From Eublepharis macularius (Eukaryota; Chordata; Lepidosauria; Squamata; Eublepharidae), in the NCBI RefSeq assembly GCF_028583425.1, contig NC_072801.1, positions 57,179,766-57,243,765 of the forward strand: a stretch of 64,000 bases of DNA, in the 5' to 3' direction. The notes beneath the pieces are model-generated. The model did no database searches. It was not told the DNA's origin and saw only the letters and a program-made list of their open reading frames with translations. Positions 55,601-63,930 of this stretch are shown here, piece after piece; position 1 is the first letter of the stretch, and each line of letters starts with the position of its first letter. The translations under genes and the position numbers were made by a program.

Positions 55601-58366
55601 CCTTCTTTGCCTCTTAAAAGTGGAAGTGAAACTGACAGAGCCTTCCAGAGGCAAACCCTCTGAGCAGCCATCTCCCTGGCTCTGTAGAGAGAGGAAATTG
55701 ACAAAGCCTTCCGGTCTCTTTTAAAACTCAGCTTCCCTGCTAACATTGCAGCTCCTTCACGTGCTCCTTCTCGTGTAATTCGTCTCTTGGCTCTCAGTGT
55801 GTGGCAGTAGTGCAAACTCCATGATGGGAATATTCAGACAGAGTTGTGTTAATCTGGGTCCATATCATAATCATATAGATGTATCGTGTGTGTACATTTG
55901 GAATACTGCTTAAGTTATGTTCTGTACAGTAGAAAAGCTTCAAGGGAATATTACAACACAAGATTGCTGAACTTGAGTTTGTTTACAAATTCAGAACAAT
56001 GGAAACCCAACCACTACCACCACCCTGCTGACTAAGGATGTAGGATTCTTAGCTCACTACAGATGCTAATTTTCTGCACTTCCTACCCCTAAACATTTCT
56101 TCCCTGCTCTAATCAGTAGATTATAACTTGCATTGTGCCTTTGCATCCTGACTCCCTTCTTTGCAGTACCTCTCTGACTGTGATATAAAGGCTCAGGGAT
56201 CTCTATTCCTACTTGTATCTGATGATGGGAGCTTTGACTCTCAAAAGATTACACACCTGCCTTATACTGAATCAGACCATCAAGGTCAGTATTGCCTATT
56301 CAGACTGGCAGCACCGCTCCACAGTCTCCGGCAAAGGTCTTTCACATCACCTTCTACCTGATCCTTTTACCTGGAGATGCCAAGGACTGAAACTGGGACT
56401 TTCTGCATGCAAAGCAGAGGCTCTTCCTTTGAGCCACAGACCCTCCCCTGGGCCATCTTGTTGGTCTTTAAGGTGCTACTGGACTCAAAACTTGAGTTCT
56501 AATCATTGTGTCTCATAAAAGATATTGCAGGGCTGGATAGAGAGTGCAGAGAAGAGTCACCAAAATTAAGAGATGGGAACATAAGGACTTAGGATTTTTT
56601 TTTTCAGTTTCTAGAAAAGTTTATTAAGGAGGGAAATGATTGAGGTTTATGTTTGGGGTAGAGAATGTGGACTTTCTCTCTTCCATTATACTATTCAGGG
56701 GCACCAGGTGAAATTTATCTTTGGATGCTAGTTGCTGGAGGGGCATCAAAAAAGAGAGTCCTTCCAGTGGCATCTGGTTGAAGCAGGATTGCCATTGGTC
56801 TGATCTCAAAGTCCCAGACTTGTTCACAAAAGCAGTCCTGGCGTGCTAATGAAGATACTGCCGCCTGGTCCTTGGAGCATTTGTAAAAAGTGGTGAAGTG
56901 TATGAGAGGTTGATCGCAGAGGCCACGCCCCTGAAGAAGATATTCACGAAATCCGATGAACAGCCGGCCCCGGATTGGGCGCACGGCCCGGATTGCATTG
57001 TTCAACACTCCTATGATCAAGAGAATACATATTTGGGACCAATTGGACACAGGACTGCTTTTGTGAACAAGTCTGGGACTTTGAGTTTTGTGTAAATTGC
57101 TATAGGAACTATAAGCATTGTGGACAATGAATAAGATATATAGTAAATAATATTTCAAGTATAAATTTGCGTGTAATAATTTTGACTCTCCCTGGGATAA
57201 TCCCTCTATTTGTGCTAGCCATTTACGGGAGAGGCCATTCGTTTCTTATTGGTCTGATCTGGCAGCACTGCTTTTATTTTCTTATGTGAACTGGACTGTG
57301 ATTTTTCTGTGAGCCCAAGAGGATAACAGACCGAGGAGAGGAATATTCAGAGGGAAAGAATGAGACTGAAGTTAGCTTAAGGTTTTATATGTGAGCAGGG
57401 GGAGGGGGTTAGTTTCAGTTGGCAAAACCACACAGGGGCCTCCTCTCACACACAAACACCCAGCAAATCCTAATCCAAACAGGGAACCCATGTGGTTTCT
57501 GTTAGCATTACAAAAAAAACCTTGGAAAAATCAAATCACAGGCCTTCCAGTGTCCCATCTGTGATGACGTTCAAAGAGTGGTTTTAAGACTTGGATTACT
57601 TCTGTCTAGAAGGTGGATTGGTGGAAAAAGAGAGTTGGAATGAAGTCTACTAGAACAATGTGGAGATATTCATTTTATAGGATTTGGGAGGGATGTGACA
57701 TGGTATGACTTGGATTTTAGTGAGGGTTTGTTTTGGTACTGAGGTAATTTCCCCCCTTTTTTACTTTTCTCCTTTTCCTCACCCTCTTCTGAAATCCTAC
57801 TCTTCTTTCCTTCACCTTAGGATCAGCTCTCACGCCCCCTATTTGCAGGCCTAAAAGTCCTACCAAGCACCATGGCAGAGCGTCTCAAAGAAAAGCAACA
57901 GGAGCTGGTCAAAGAGTGCGAGGCAACATTAGAGGGAGAAGAGGAAGACCGGACAAATTCCAGATTGTCATTAGAGTCCAACATGCAGAGGGAAGCTAGG
58001 GATTTCCTGGAACGTTATGGGCGTCGTTACAAATCCCATGCCCTTACAGCAGGGGTAGCTTTTGGAGTGGGTGCCGTGGGGTTGACAGGTGGGGTAATTG
58101 GGGCTGGTGTGGCAGGCGCTATCTTGGCTGCAGAAGCTCTTGTGCTGAGCACAGGAACGGCTGCCACAGTTGCCATTGGGGCCTTGGCTGGGACGGGCAC
58201 TTTTGCATTAGTTGGAGGAGGAGTAGGGGCAGGTGTAGGGAGCAGAATAGGGGAGCGTAGGGCACAGGAGGCCCATAGAATGTCTGAAAGAGATGTGGAG
58301 GTTGAAGAGGTTGAGGAGGAAATGTCAGACCAAATGTTTCTTATTGGTCAACAGGACACACCTTAG
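40601..58366 (+). CDS. RNF112: RING finger protein 112 (neurolastin), dynamin-family GTPase with RING domain
   Basis: Twelve coding exons with GT-AG sites and matching phases give 619 residues (human about 631): 40601-40623, 41750-42050, 44451-44669, 45416-45553, 47963-48067, 48168-48218, 50034-50090, 51070-51156, 51524-51650, 53255-53385, 54889-54963 and 57821-58366. Residues 33-74 form a C3HC4 RING (C33, C36, C48, H50, C53, C56, C71, C74), implying E3 ubiquitin ligase activity. A GBP/atlastin-like GTPase follows, with P-loop GEQRRGKS (161-168), DTEG (234-237) and the RD motif in LLVRDW (305-306). Near the C-terminus two Gly/Ala-rich hydrophobic stretches (about 512-547 and 551-580) form the membrane hairpin; an acidic tail follows. 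In mammals the protein is brain-enriched and acts on endosomes. All key GTPase and RING residues seen are intact. A paralogue of RNF112 is the main alternative. Confidence 0.94.
40636..40672. repeat. Alternating purine-pyrimidine tract
   Basis: A GTGTGTGTGTGCACGTGCAC-type run, also containing ACGCGCACGTGC, follows the first RNF112 coding exon by about 13 bp. Such tracts can adopt Z-DNA; no functional evidence is visible. Confidence 0.7.
40680..41745. other. RNF112 intron, nothing recognised
   Basis: No repeat or exon I can support between the start-codon exon and the RING exon. Confidence 0.5.
41750..42050 (+). CDS. RNF112: RNF112 RING-finger exon
   Basis: The acceptor is GCCTTACAG and the donor is GAGCTG|GTATGAC. 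It encodes residues 8-108, including CSICLEPF, DCGHNFCKVC and YRCPEC, the complete C3HC4 set. Confidence 0.95.
42133..42341 (-). repeat. 5S rRNA-derived SINE
   Basis: On the minus strand it reads CTGATCTCGTCAGATCTCAG, then GTTAGTAATTGGATGGGAG and GGCAAAGGCAAATCATC. It inserted in RNF112 intron 2 opposite to the gene. Confidence 0.8.
42350..42560 (+). repeat. Interspersed repeat (LINE 3' region type)
   Basis: It carries ATTCATGGAGGAGAGGTCCA, CACTAGCCATGGTGACTAAA and GGGTTACTGATCTAACCCAG. A reversed, diverged copy is at about 47,100-47,370. The family was not settled. Confidence 0.6.
43490..43620 (+). repeat. Interspersed repeat, also present near 0.63 kb
   Basis: GGGGGGACCTGCATGGACAA and GAAGGAGAATTAGGG match the copy near 630-745. 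The family is unknown. Confidence 0.5.
43625..43765 (-). repeat. Reversed LINE/SINE tail
   Basis: A TTATTTATTTATTCAATTTA tail runs into ATACCGCCCATCCCAGG and GGCTCTGGGCGGTGAAC, the reverse of a common squamate tail. Confidence 0.6.
44451..44669 (+). CDS. RNF112: RNF112 exon with GTPase P-loop
   Basis: Residues 109-181. The strand CLISILGEQRRGKSFLQNFL holds the G1 motif. The acceptor is CTCTTTTCAG and the donor TTG|GTGAGC; both ends are phase 0. Confidence 0.94.
45416..45553 (+). CDS. RNF112: RNF112 GTPase exon (switch region)
   Basis: Residues 182-227, ending in TTKGVWLWSQPFWITSEQGK. This corresponds to the human segment GIWMWSHPF around the G2 position. The acceptor is CTTGGCAG and the donor AAAG|GTAAGAG. 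Confidence 0.92.
46204..46232. repeat. (TG)/(TA) microsatellite
   Basis: TGTGTGTATATATATATATA run inside RNF112 intron 4, followed at about 46,243 by a short GTGTGTGTGTG. Confidence 0.8.
47100..47370 (-). repeat. Reversed interspersed repeat
   Basis: It contains CCTCCATGTTCAGAGGTGG and AGGGGAAAGCTTTGGCCTCC, related to the repeat at 42,350 in the same family but diverged. Confidence 0.5.
47963..48067 (+). CDS. RNF112: RNF112 GTPase exon with DTEG
   Basis: Residues 228-262: VAVFLIDTEGSLDLERSK carries the G3 DxxG motif, followed by TKLSTFSMLLSSYQ. Phase 0 at both ends. Confidence 0.94.
48168..48218 (+). CDS. RNF112: RNF112 short GTPase exon
   Basis: Residues 263-279, ILNLSTMVKETDLEYLE, aligned with the human ILSTSQELKDTDLDYLE. 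The acceptor is TCTTTCTAG and the donor GGAA|GTGAGTG. Confidence 0.9.
49493..49660. mobile_element. Palindromic MITE, GCCAAGCTACAAGTGA family
   Basis: The ends GGCCAAGCTACAAGTGACGA and CACTTGTAGCTTGGCC pair. The arms also share AGTGAACAGACTCACAT / ATGTGAGTCTGTTCACT. It sits in RNF112 intron 6 and is little diverged. Confidence 0.85.
50034..50090 (+). CDS. RNF112: RNF112 short GTPase exon
   Basis: Residues 280-298, MFVYVAEAVGRGCGLKPIQ, matching human MFVHVAEVMGKHYGMVPIQ. The acceptor is GCCCCACAG and the donor TTCAG|GTAAAG. Confidence 0.92.
51070..51156 (+). CDS. RNF112: RNF112 exon with RD (G4) motif
   Basis: Residues 299-327, beginning QLDLLVRDWSFPP. The Arg-Asp pair is the guanine-specificity motif of the GBP/atlastin group. 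The acceptor is CTGTTGCAG and the donor ATACAG|GTAAAAG. Confidence 0.93.
51222..51430 (+). repeat. tRNA-derived SINE with (GA)n
   Basis: It has B-box-like GGTTCAGGTCTC, GTGACCTTGGGCTAGTCAC and GGTTGTTGTGAGGA. A (GA)n run at about 51,413-51,434 marks its 3' end. It lies in the RNF112 intron just before the exon at 51,524. Confidence 0.7.
51524..51650 (+). CDS. RNF112: RNF112 exon, end of G domain
   Basis: Residues 328-369 plus one base. It includes THCYLMPFPGKKLVMG, equivalent to the human RCCLLPAPGRRRMNQG. The donor is AGCAG|GTAAGACC, phase 1. Confidence 0.9.
52152..52272. mobile_element. Palindromic MITE, GCCAAGCTACA family, short form
   Basis: The ends GGGCCAAGCTACACATGACG and CATGTGTAGCTTGGCCC pair. 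It is close in sequence and size to the copy at 1,080. Both arms carry the same CA change (ACACATGACG / CGTCATGTGT), an example of coordinated arm change. Confidence 0.85.
52273..52470 (+). repeat. 5S rRNA-derived SINE
   Basis: AATCTCGTCAGATCTGGGGA, GGTTAGTACTTGGATGAGGG and GGCAATGGCAAACCACCTCT are the 5S internal promoter and the typical body. It begins right at the end of the preceding MITE. Confidence 0.88.
52478..52607. mobile_element. Palindromic MITE with CGCGCGAGAAAACGC core
   Basis: The ends GGCCGATTCCGCACGGCTTA and TAAGCCGTGCCGAATC pair. The interior AACTCGCGCGAGAAAACGC is shared with the element at 31,627. Confidence 0.8.
53255..53385 (+). CDS. RNF112: RNF112 exon, middle domain
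   Basis: Residues 370-413: DMDDDFRETLKDYVSGL and LTGAQFAAKIK match human DTDDDFRHLLGAYVSDV and LTGQQLAQEIK. A human stretch between them is shorter here. Confidence 0.9.
53610..53815 (+). repeat. tRNA-derived SINE, diverged
   Basis: GGGTTCAAGCTGCC, AACTTTGGGCCAGTCATTCT and GCAGGATAAAAATGATC are the standard parts. It is in the RNF112 intron after the exon ending at 53,385. Confidence 0.65.
54030..54260 (-). repeat. LINE-like fragment
   Basis: A familiar reptile repeat run: GGCAGTGAATTCCACATGCT, GTTCTGTGAAGAGGTAGTTC and CCCAGAGTTCTGGTGTTTGG. The short frame across it is repeat-derived and not a host gene. Confidence 0.55.
54548..54577. repeat. (CCA)n microsatellite
   Basis: CCACCACCACCGCCACCACC tract in an RNF112 intron. 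Confidence 0.85.
54889..54963 (+). CDS. RNF112: RNF112 exon, helical segment (short)
   Basis: Residues 414-438, MDIIFKNLNTVGTLQSK then FTEFIKEQ. The matching human exon is longer, but the phase and the EFxxYVxxQ-like end agree. The acceptor is CTCTACAG and the donor GCAG|GTATGAG. Confidence 0.78.
55446..55795. mobile_element. Large palindromic MITE, GCCAAGCTACAAGAGA form
   Basis: Arms of about 150 bp pair across a short centre: GAGCCAAGCTACAAGAGATG with the end TCGTCTCTTGGCTC, and GGGAAGCTGAGTTTTAAAAG with CTTTTAAAACTCAGCTTCCC. Part of its interior occurs near 16.74 kb. Open frames on both strands mirror each other and are artefacts of the palindrome. Confidence 0.85.
56254..56455 (-). repeat. 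tRNA-derived SINE, reverse
   Basis: On the minus strand it has a GTGGCTCAAAGGAAGAGCCT-type A-box head and a B-box near GTCCCAGTTTCAGTCC. It ends in ACTGACCTTGATGGTCTGAT. Confidence 0.75.
56805..57085. repeat. Unit bounded by a perfect 36-bp inverted repeat
   Basis: 56805-56840 (CTCAAAGTCCCAGACTTGTT...) is the exact reverse complement of 57050-57085 (...CAAGTCTGGGACTTTGAG). Between them lie a CCACGCCCCTGAAGAAG stretch and a GC-rich word CCGGCCCCGGATTGGGC. The family is unknown; it could be an inverted retroelement end. Confidence 0.7.
57100..57800. other. RNF112 last intron, nothing further recognised
   Basis: AT-rich run followed by ordinary intron sequence and a polypyrimidine tract before the last acceptor. 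Confidence 0.5.
57821..58366 (+). CDS. RNF112: RNF112 last exon: helical bundle, membrane hairpin, acidic tail
   Basis: Residues 439-619. DQLSRPLFAGLKVLPSTM leads into a charged coiled region. Gly/Ala-rich hydrophobic segments (SHALTAGVAFGVGAVG..., GTAATVAIGALAGTG...) come next, then a Glu-rich tail ending DTP and TAG. Acceptor TTCACCTTAG. Confidence 0.94.
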   Translation, partial: DQLSRPLFAGLKVLPSTMAERLKEKQQELVKECEATLEGEEEDRTNSRLSLESNMQREARDFLERYGRRYKSHALTAGVAFGVGAVGLTGGVIGAGVAGAILAAEALVLSTGTAATVAIGALAGTGTFALVGGGVGAGVGSRIGERRAQEAHRMSERDVEVEEVEEEMSDQMFLIGQQDTP

Positions 58367-59450
58367 TGTTGGCAACAAAGCTGTCCTGAGGCCTACCCTT
58401 TCATCTGCAGCCAAGTGGTAGATTATACCATCATCTGCATTCCCTTCTGTTGTCAGGGAGATATGGATCCTAGGGGTGAGGGGGGGATAAATGTTGTAAT
58501 CGATCCTCTGTCCCATTAACTGTGAAAAATTTATCTCCCCCTAATAGTTATGGAATAACAATCTGAGGTGCATTCCTGTATTCATCGCCATGGAGATATG
58601 ACCTCATTAGTGATGGCTGAAAACATAGCAGTGTGACCTTCTGTGTTCTCTCTGACAGTATGTGAGGGAATAGCGTTCCCCCAATTTCCCTTTATCCCTC
58701 TTCAAGAAGGGAACAGGGAACCGCAAACCTATTGGAGATCAGCAGGCTTTTGTCAGGCTAACAAGCCACTTTTCCTCTCTCGCACCTACCCTGAGGAAAC
58801 GAACAAAGTGGAGAGGGTGGGGAACTAGGTCTGTCTCTTTTCCGTTAGCTCCGCTTTAGGAATAGCTTGAGCTGGGGAGCAACCGGGTGACATTTTTATC
58901 ACTGTGCTGGGCATTCTGAGATGAACTTGCCAGCACAGAGCAATGTATTATCCAGCTCTCTCAAAAAAGTGCTTTGCAATAGCCAGTTTCTCCCTTCATC
59001 CTCTGCCGAAAAGAGTTGTCAGATGGCATTTGCCATGGGATAGAGCTAAGGGGTTTTTTTAAATGAAATTCAGCTGTACCTCCTCCCCCTCTTGCTGTGA
59101 TTTTAGGACTTGGTGTTAACTTGCAGCACCCTCATACTCTGTCTCTGTGGTGCACATTGTGTGGATAATTGATTAACAGATTTTCCTTGTCTCTGGCGCT
59201 GCAGCAAGGGCTTAGGAGAAATTTGTGTTGCCTCAGAGGAATGAAGCCCCATCCTCAGGAAAGACTTTCCTCACAGTAGCCTATTTTGATGTGTCCAGAG
59301 GCACAGAGTAGGGCGCAATGTCTTCTGAGATACTCAACTGAGTTACTGTCAGAGACATTTCTCAATTTGATCCTAAGTGCCTTGATTTTTATGGCTGCCG
59401 AAAGCTTGTTCCTGCTCACCTAGCCTCTCTTGGTTCATCTTTTGGGAAAT
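58367..59450. other. RNF112 3' flank / likely 3' UTR
   Basis: No canonical AATAAA was found on the plus strand close to the stop codon, so the transcript end cannot be placed. There is no other gene. Confidence 0.4.
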
Positions 59451-59453
59451 ACA

Positions 59454-59463
59454 TTTATTTATT
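59454..59463 (-). promoter_or_regulatory. MFAP4: Candidate MFAP4 polyadenylation signal
   Basis: On the minus strand AATAAATAAA lies about 1.0 kb past the MFAP4 stop codon, a plausible 3' UTR length. It is not supported by anything other than position. Confidence 0.35.
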
Positions 59464-60485
59464 TCACCTCCTGCCTGGAATGTGTTTTTTTTTCCTTTTA
59501 CTGAATGTTGGCTAGAATCCACATATGTAGGTCTCCCACACACATATCATGCCGAGACAAAAAAAGGTTGATGGAAACACCAGAAGAATAGCGGGTTTCG
59601 CTGGAATTCAGCCATTACAACACTACAGCCTCTGGTGACTTGCAGACTTAATTGGAGAGGACAGAATCCAGATGTGAGCAAACTGTAGTCAAAACAAGCC
59701 TGTTGGCAGGACACCAGAGAAGGCTGGAGGGAAGCATTCAGCCTGTCTGTCCATCTTATTACTTCAGTCTGCACTGTGGACCCTTCTTCCATCCCACCAG
59801 ATGTCAAAACGCATGTCCAAAGATGAAAGATTGAATAACTGGGTAGGATCAACAGAGGAAGAGGCTAGGAATTGAGTTGTGTATGGCCTATAATTATCTT
59901 CTCCATTTACAACTGCACTGATCTCAACTTTTGCAGTTTCAGAGAATGGGGCGTTATTTAAACATAAAAACCAAGGGGTACCAAGCAATGATGACTCTTC
60001 TGGTAAAAAGTTTTGGTTGATGTCTCCTTCCCTTTACACTCCTTTTGTCATTAATTCTCAGCCAGGAACATTAACTATCTTGCAAGTCCAGCCAACTCTA
60101 CTAGAGGCCCTCGACCTTCAAACAGAACGAAGACAATTGTGACCCAAGGCACAGTTGAACCCATCTTCATTACACACTTAAGTCTCAAAGTGGTCTTCAG
60201 TTTTTCCAAAGAACTCTTAAGAATTGCATTTTTGTGAGAATGCTAACAAGTCTTTAAGAGATTTTTGTAGCCATGACAGACAAACAAGTATAAAATTAGT
60301 TTAAATTTGTTGGTGTAGACATTATCCCTTTGTAGCCCCAGTCTCCCACTGAATCCATACCAGATTCCCATCTTTCTCTACAATATAATTAATTTTTCAA
60401 AAAAAATTAATTGGACAACCAGCCTACATCATCTTTCCAGGGGCCAAGTGCCATGATGGTAACAAACCACTGGTCATCTTGGGCC

Positions 60486-60733
60486 TCAGACACGGCGTAT
60501 TTTCATCTCACTTTTCTTGAGAGAGTAGTAGAAGCCCTTCCAAGCAGCCCAGTTAATGCCATTGGCATAGGAGAGATGGACCCCACCAAGGTAGAAGCCA
60601 TTGAGATTGGACAAATGGCAGCTCTTAAACCACCAAGCACCCGAGGAGAGGGCAGCACAGTTCTGCACATAAAGGTCTTGGTCGCGGTCAAAAGTGGAGA
60701 ACTTCTGGCCTTGATGGTAGGACAGTGAGTCAC
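60486..60733 (-). CDS. MFAP4: MFAP4 last exon
   Basis: It encodes DSLSYHQGQKFSTFDRDQD to the end KSEMKIRRV and TGA (stop at 60486-60488). The acceptor is TCGCTCTAG. Confidence 0.94.
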
Positions 60734-63085
60734 CTAGAGCGAAAGCAGAAAAATCACAGAAATAAGGACTTCATAAAAGCTTTTGAGCACAGTTAGAATA
60801 ATGAGCCCATCCCAACTTAAGTTTTTTACTCAAGATTAGATTCAGTGGCCGCTAGGTGTTCCATTTTGCCCTAGCTTTCCCGTGAATGAAGGTTACCTGT
60901 TATTAGGAACCCCGATATGCTACTTCAACTTGAATGATGCAGAAGGGATTTCTCTTCAATAACGTAAGAGTCCCCCACAAGAAAGTTTAGGTTCTTAAGA
61001 CCTAGTTCTCCCATTGAGGTGGTAAGCCATGCTTAGGATGTACCACTTCAAAATGGAGGTAGGGACTAACATGATGGAATGATATTTTATATAAAAAAAT
61101 GTCGGCAAGGAGGATTCTGGCCTGGATGTCTCTCTACTAATCTATGTGTGAGGATCTTTATATGCATGTGCTTTGTTCCGTTGCATGAGACGTTCAGATA
61201 AAGCAGCAAAAAGTATATAAACGCCAGCCTGTTAAGCAGCTGTTTCTTGGGTGGAACACCTAGAACAAGATTCTCCAACCCTATCAAGCCCTCAGGCACT
61301 TTTGGCGTTTTGAGACAGAGTCATGGGTACCACCAGAGAAAGACTGCCATGGGAGCGGGTCAAATCACAAAATGTTTTGAGGTTCCAAGACAAACATTGC
61401 CATGCAGTGGACGTATCTGGTTCTGAAAGGGCATGCCTGCAGGTAAAAAAAGCAAGCTCTTGGGCTTTTCTGAAGCACCTTCTGAATCAAAGAAGGAAAG
61501 AGAAGTAGCATTGGCTTGCTGCTTTGGAGACAGACATAAGGAAGTCTCTATCCAAGTCAAAAAACGCACAGCTGTAATCAGGGCTTTTTTTCTGGGAAAA
61601 GAGGTGGTGGAACTCAGTGGGTTGCCCTTGGAGAAAATGGTCACATGGCTGGTGGCCCTGCCCCCAGATCTCCAGATGGGAGTTGAGATTGCCCTCTAAA
61701 CTCCCCTCTGTCTGGAGATCAGGGGGCGGGGCCACCAGCCACGTGACCATTTTCAAGAGGTTCCGGAACTCTGTTCCACTGTGTTCCTGCTGAAAAAAAG
61801 CCCTGGCTGTAATACAGATTCCCAGGATAGCTCAGTGCTTGTCAGTCAGCTGGTAGGGAGTCGATACCAAGTGTTTCTGTCCTGTGTCCACTATGAATTT
61901 TATCTCCCAGATTCAAGAAGCGAGTGGGCACCATGAAATACAATGGCAGGCACCATAATCACCCTAACTGCCCTGTTGGAAGATGGTGATCTAAGAAGTG
62001 GCCAGTAAGTAAAACCAAACCTTGGATGACATACAAGCTGGTAGTTGTACATGTGGGAGTGACAACCTGGGCCTTGGGGGATTCACTCACTTCTCATCCT
62101 AACTACATCCTCTGCCTCACATGGCTTTTCTTCAGGTGGATTCCTTTTTGAGGAAGTTACAGGGACCCCTCCTTTTTTGTCAGTAGAAAAGCTGGTTGGA
62201 TCTTACGCTAAAGTTCTCTTTGGGTACTGGGGTTAGATGTCACTTCTGGACTCTCTCCAAACACATAGCTTGAACACCCAAAGATTTCCTTTAATTAGAA
62301 GCCTGCTATCCTCTCATTCATGGGAGGAGAATGAAGTAAAGTGTTGCAGCTAGTGAGAACCAAGAACTAAGAATTTGGGGCACTCTCACCTGCTCCTCCA
62401 TCAGTGAAACCAGATACGTGGAGTGTATAGCCATCCTCTTCTGCACTGATGGCATGGGGTGAGAGTGAGAAGTCGGCGTATTTGGCAAAGGCTGTGTTGT
62501 TCTCAAAGTCTTCCAGCTCTACACGTAGCTCATACTTATGCTTAAGGGTCAGGAGGTGGATATTTTGCAGTCCTGGATCAAGGGATAGATAGAATAACAT
62601 GTTATGCGTACAGGTCCCTCAAACACCTCATTTGTCCTTCACTTTGGGAGCAGTGGACTGCCTGACCTACTGTCTGCTGATGGAACAGAGGAGGACAAAC
62701 ATGGGAGACATTGGCCGAGTCGCCTGGCTCATAACCACTGTAAACATAATCGCACTTAGTGCTGGAATTGTCTGGGCCAGGGAATGTGTTTTAGCTGTTT
62801 GACGAAGAAACCCAAACAGATGGCGTTCCAACAGATTCTGGCAAAGGAAGACATCTGAGTCAAAAACTGGAGGAATGAGAGGAGGAGGCAGGCCAGAGAA
62901 TGTATGGGAAAAGACAAGGCCCTTTAGCACAGAATTCTTGGCTTACTCAAGAGAAGAGAGGGGAGGGTTGTACCCCCTTTATATTTACCTAGCCAGTATT
63001 CGCCATCAGCCTTGCCAAAGCCAAACCTATAGTCATTCCAGCCCCGAAAGAAACTGACCGTACCATTGAAGCGTTTCTGGAAAAT
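60486..63085 (-). CDS. MFAP4: Microfibril-associated glycoprotein 4, fibrinogen-like domain (5' end off window)
   Basis: Three in-frame minus-strand exons, 63085-62989, 62572-62390 and 60733-60486, encode about 175 residues of the fibrinogen C-terminal domain up to the stop. Conserved stretches are FQKRFNG, FFRGWNDY, GFGKADGEYWLG, LQNIHLLTLKHKYELRV, EDFENNTAFAKYADF, EDGYTLHVSGF, FSTFDRDQDLYVQNCA (calcium-site Asp residues), NLNGFYLGG and YANGINWAAWKGFYYSLK. Human MFAP4 is nearly identical in these. The protein is a secreted, extracellular glycoprotein that binds elastin, fibrillin and collagen. The signal peptide and the RGD-bearing N-terminus must lie beyond 64,000. NGT and NNT are potential N-glycosylation sites. 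The gene points toward RNF112, with about 2.1 kb between stop codons. Confidence 0.94.
61579..61805. mobile_element. hAT-type MITE, CAGGGCTTTTTTT ends
   Basis: The ends CAGGGCTTTTTTTCTG and CAGCAGGAACAC/AAAAAAAGCCCTG pair. The interior is a second inverted repeat (GGTCACATGGCTGGTGGCCC / GCCACCAGCCACGTGACC). The 8-bp target duplication GCTGTAAT is perfect (61571-61578, 61806-61813). It lies in an MFAP4 intron. Confidence 0.93.
62390..62572 (-). CDS. MFAP4: MFAP4 exon: central fibrinogen domain
   Basis: It encodes LQNIHLLTLKHKYELRVE through SAEEDGYTLHVSGFTDGGAG. The acceptor is GATCCAG and the donor GCAG|GTGAGAG. Confidence 0.94.
62989..63085 (-). CDS. MFAP4: MFAP4 exon: start of visible fibrinogen domain
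   Basis: The acceptor is TTCTACAG and the exon starts IFQKRFNGTVSFFRG. It ends GEYWLG with donor CTAG|GTAAAT, phase 1. Confidence 0.93.
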
Positions 63086-63496
63086 CTGTAGAACACAATG
63101 GAAAGAAGGGGAAAGACGGGGCAGAGGGGGCATTAATGTTTCACGTGTGGATACCCCAAGCTGTGTTTCAGCCTTCAACACAGGCATTAAGAATCCCCAA
63201 ATGACCTTACAGATGCATGATGGCAGGGCTAGCTGCAGTTTTTACAGGCCCTTGAGCACACTGTGCGTGGGGATCCTGCCATCACAGTCTTTTCTCCAAA
63301 ATCGTGGTTACTCCTCCCCTTCACTGTGGCTCTCTTTTCTCCTTTCCACAACTGTGACTATGCTAGAGGGCACAGAGCATGACCCTGTTGCTCTTTTGAG
63401 CCCATCAGGTCATCTAAAAAAGGTATGAAAGAGGTGGGGTTCTGTTTTGTCCAATGGGAGATTTTCCCAAAGCCCCATAAAATAGTGCGTGACTTA

Positions 63497-63930
63497 GGGT
63501 CACTCTACACATCACTTCTTTTAGGATTTCTCCATGGAGCCAACCCCTGCTCTGTGCAATCACACAGCAGTTCCAGGGAATGGCTTCTATAAAAAAAGGA
63601 GAGCACAAATGGGCTCCAAAAGCTTCCCCCAGAGGAGGGAGAGCTTTTTTCCCCTCTGCAAAACTTCTTTGTGTGGGGGAAAGTTTCCCTGTTTCTGCTG
63701 CTGCACATGCACACAATACCTCCATGTGGAGCAGCAGAAATGGGGAAATGTCTCTCCTCCATGTTGTTTTTTTCATGGGAAGAAAAGCCTGGAAGAAAGG
63801 CAGCTTTCCAAGCCCATTTGTACTCGCCCTTTTTTTATAGGAGCCATTCCCCAGAGCAGAAGTGTGACTCCACGGAGCATGGGTTGGCTCCACTGAGAAC
63901 TCCTAAAAGAAGTAACGGGAAGAGTAACCC
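63497..63930. mobile_element. Long palindromic MITE in MFAP4 upstream intron
   Basis: The outer arms GGGTCACTCTACACATCACT and AGAGTAACCC pair. CTTTTAGGA / TCCTAAAAG and GGGCTCCAAAAGCTTCC / GGAAAGCTGC-type inner stretches also pair, around a CTGCTGCTGCACATG / GTGGAGCAGCAG centre. The overlapping open frames on both strands follow from the palindrome. Confidence 0.75.

Noticed and set aside
55333-55815. Mirror-image frames (AMLAGKLSFKRDRKALSISS on both strands)
   Set aside because: The same peptide on both strands is the signature of the palindromic MITE there, not of genes.
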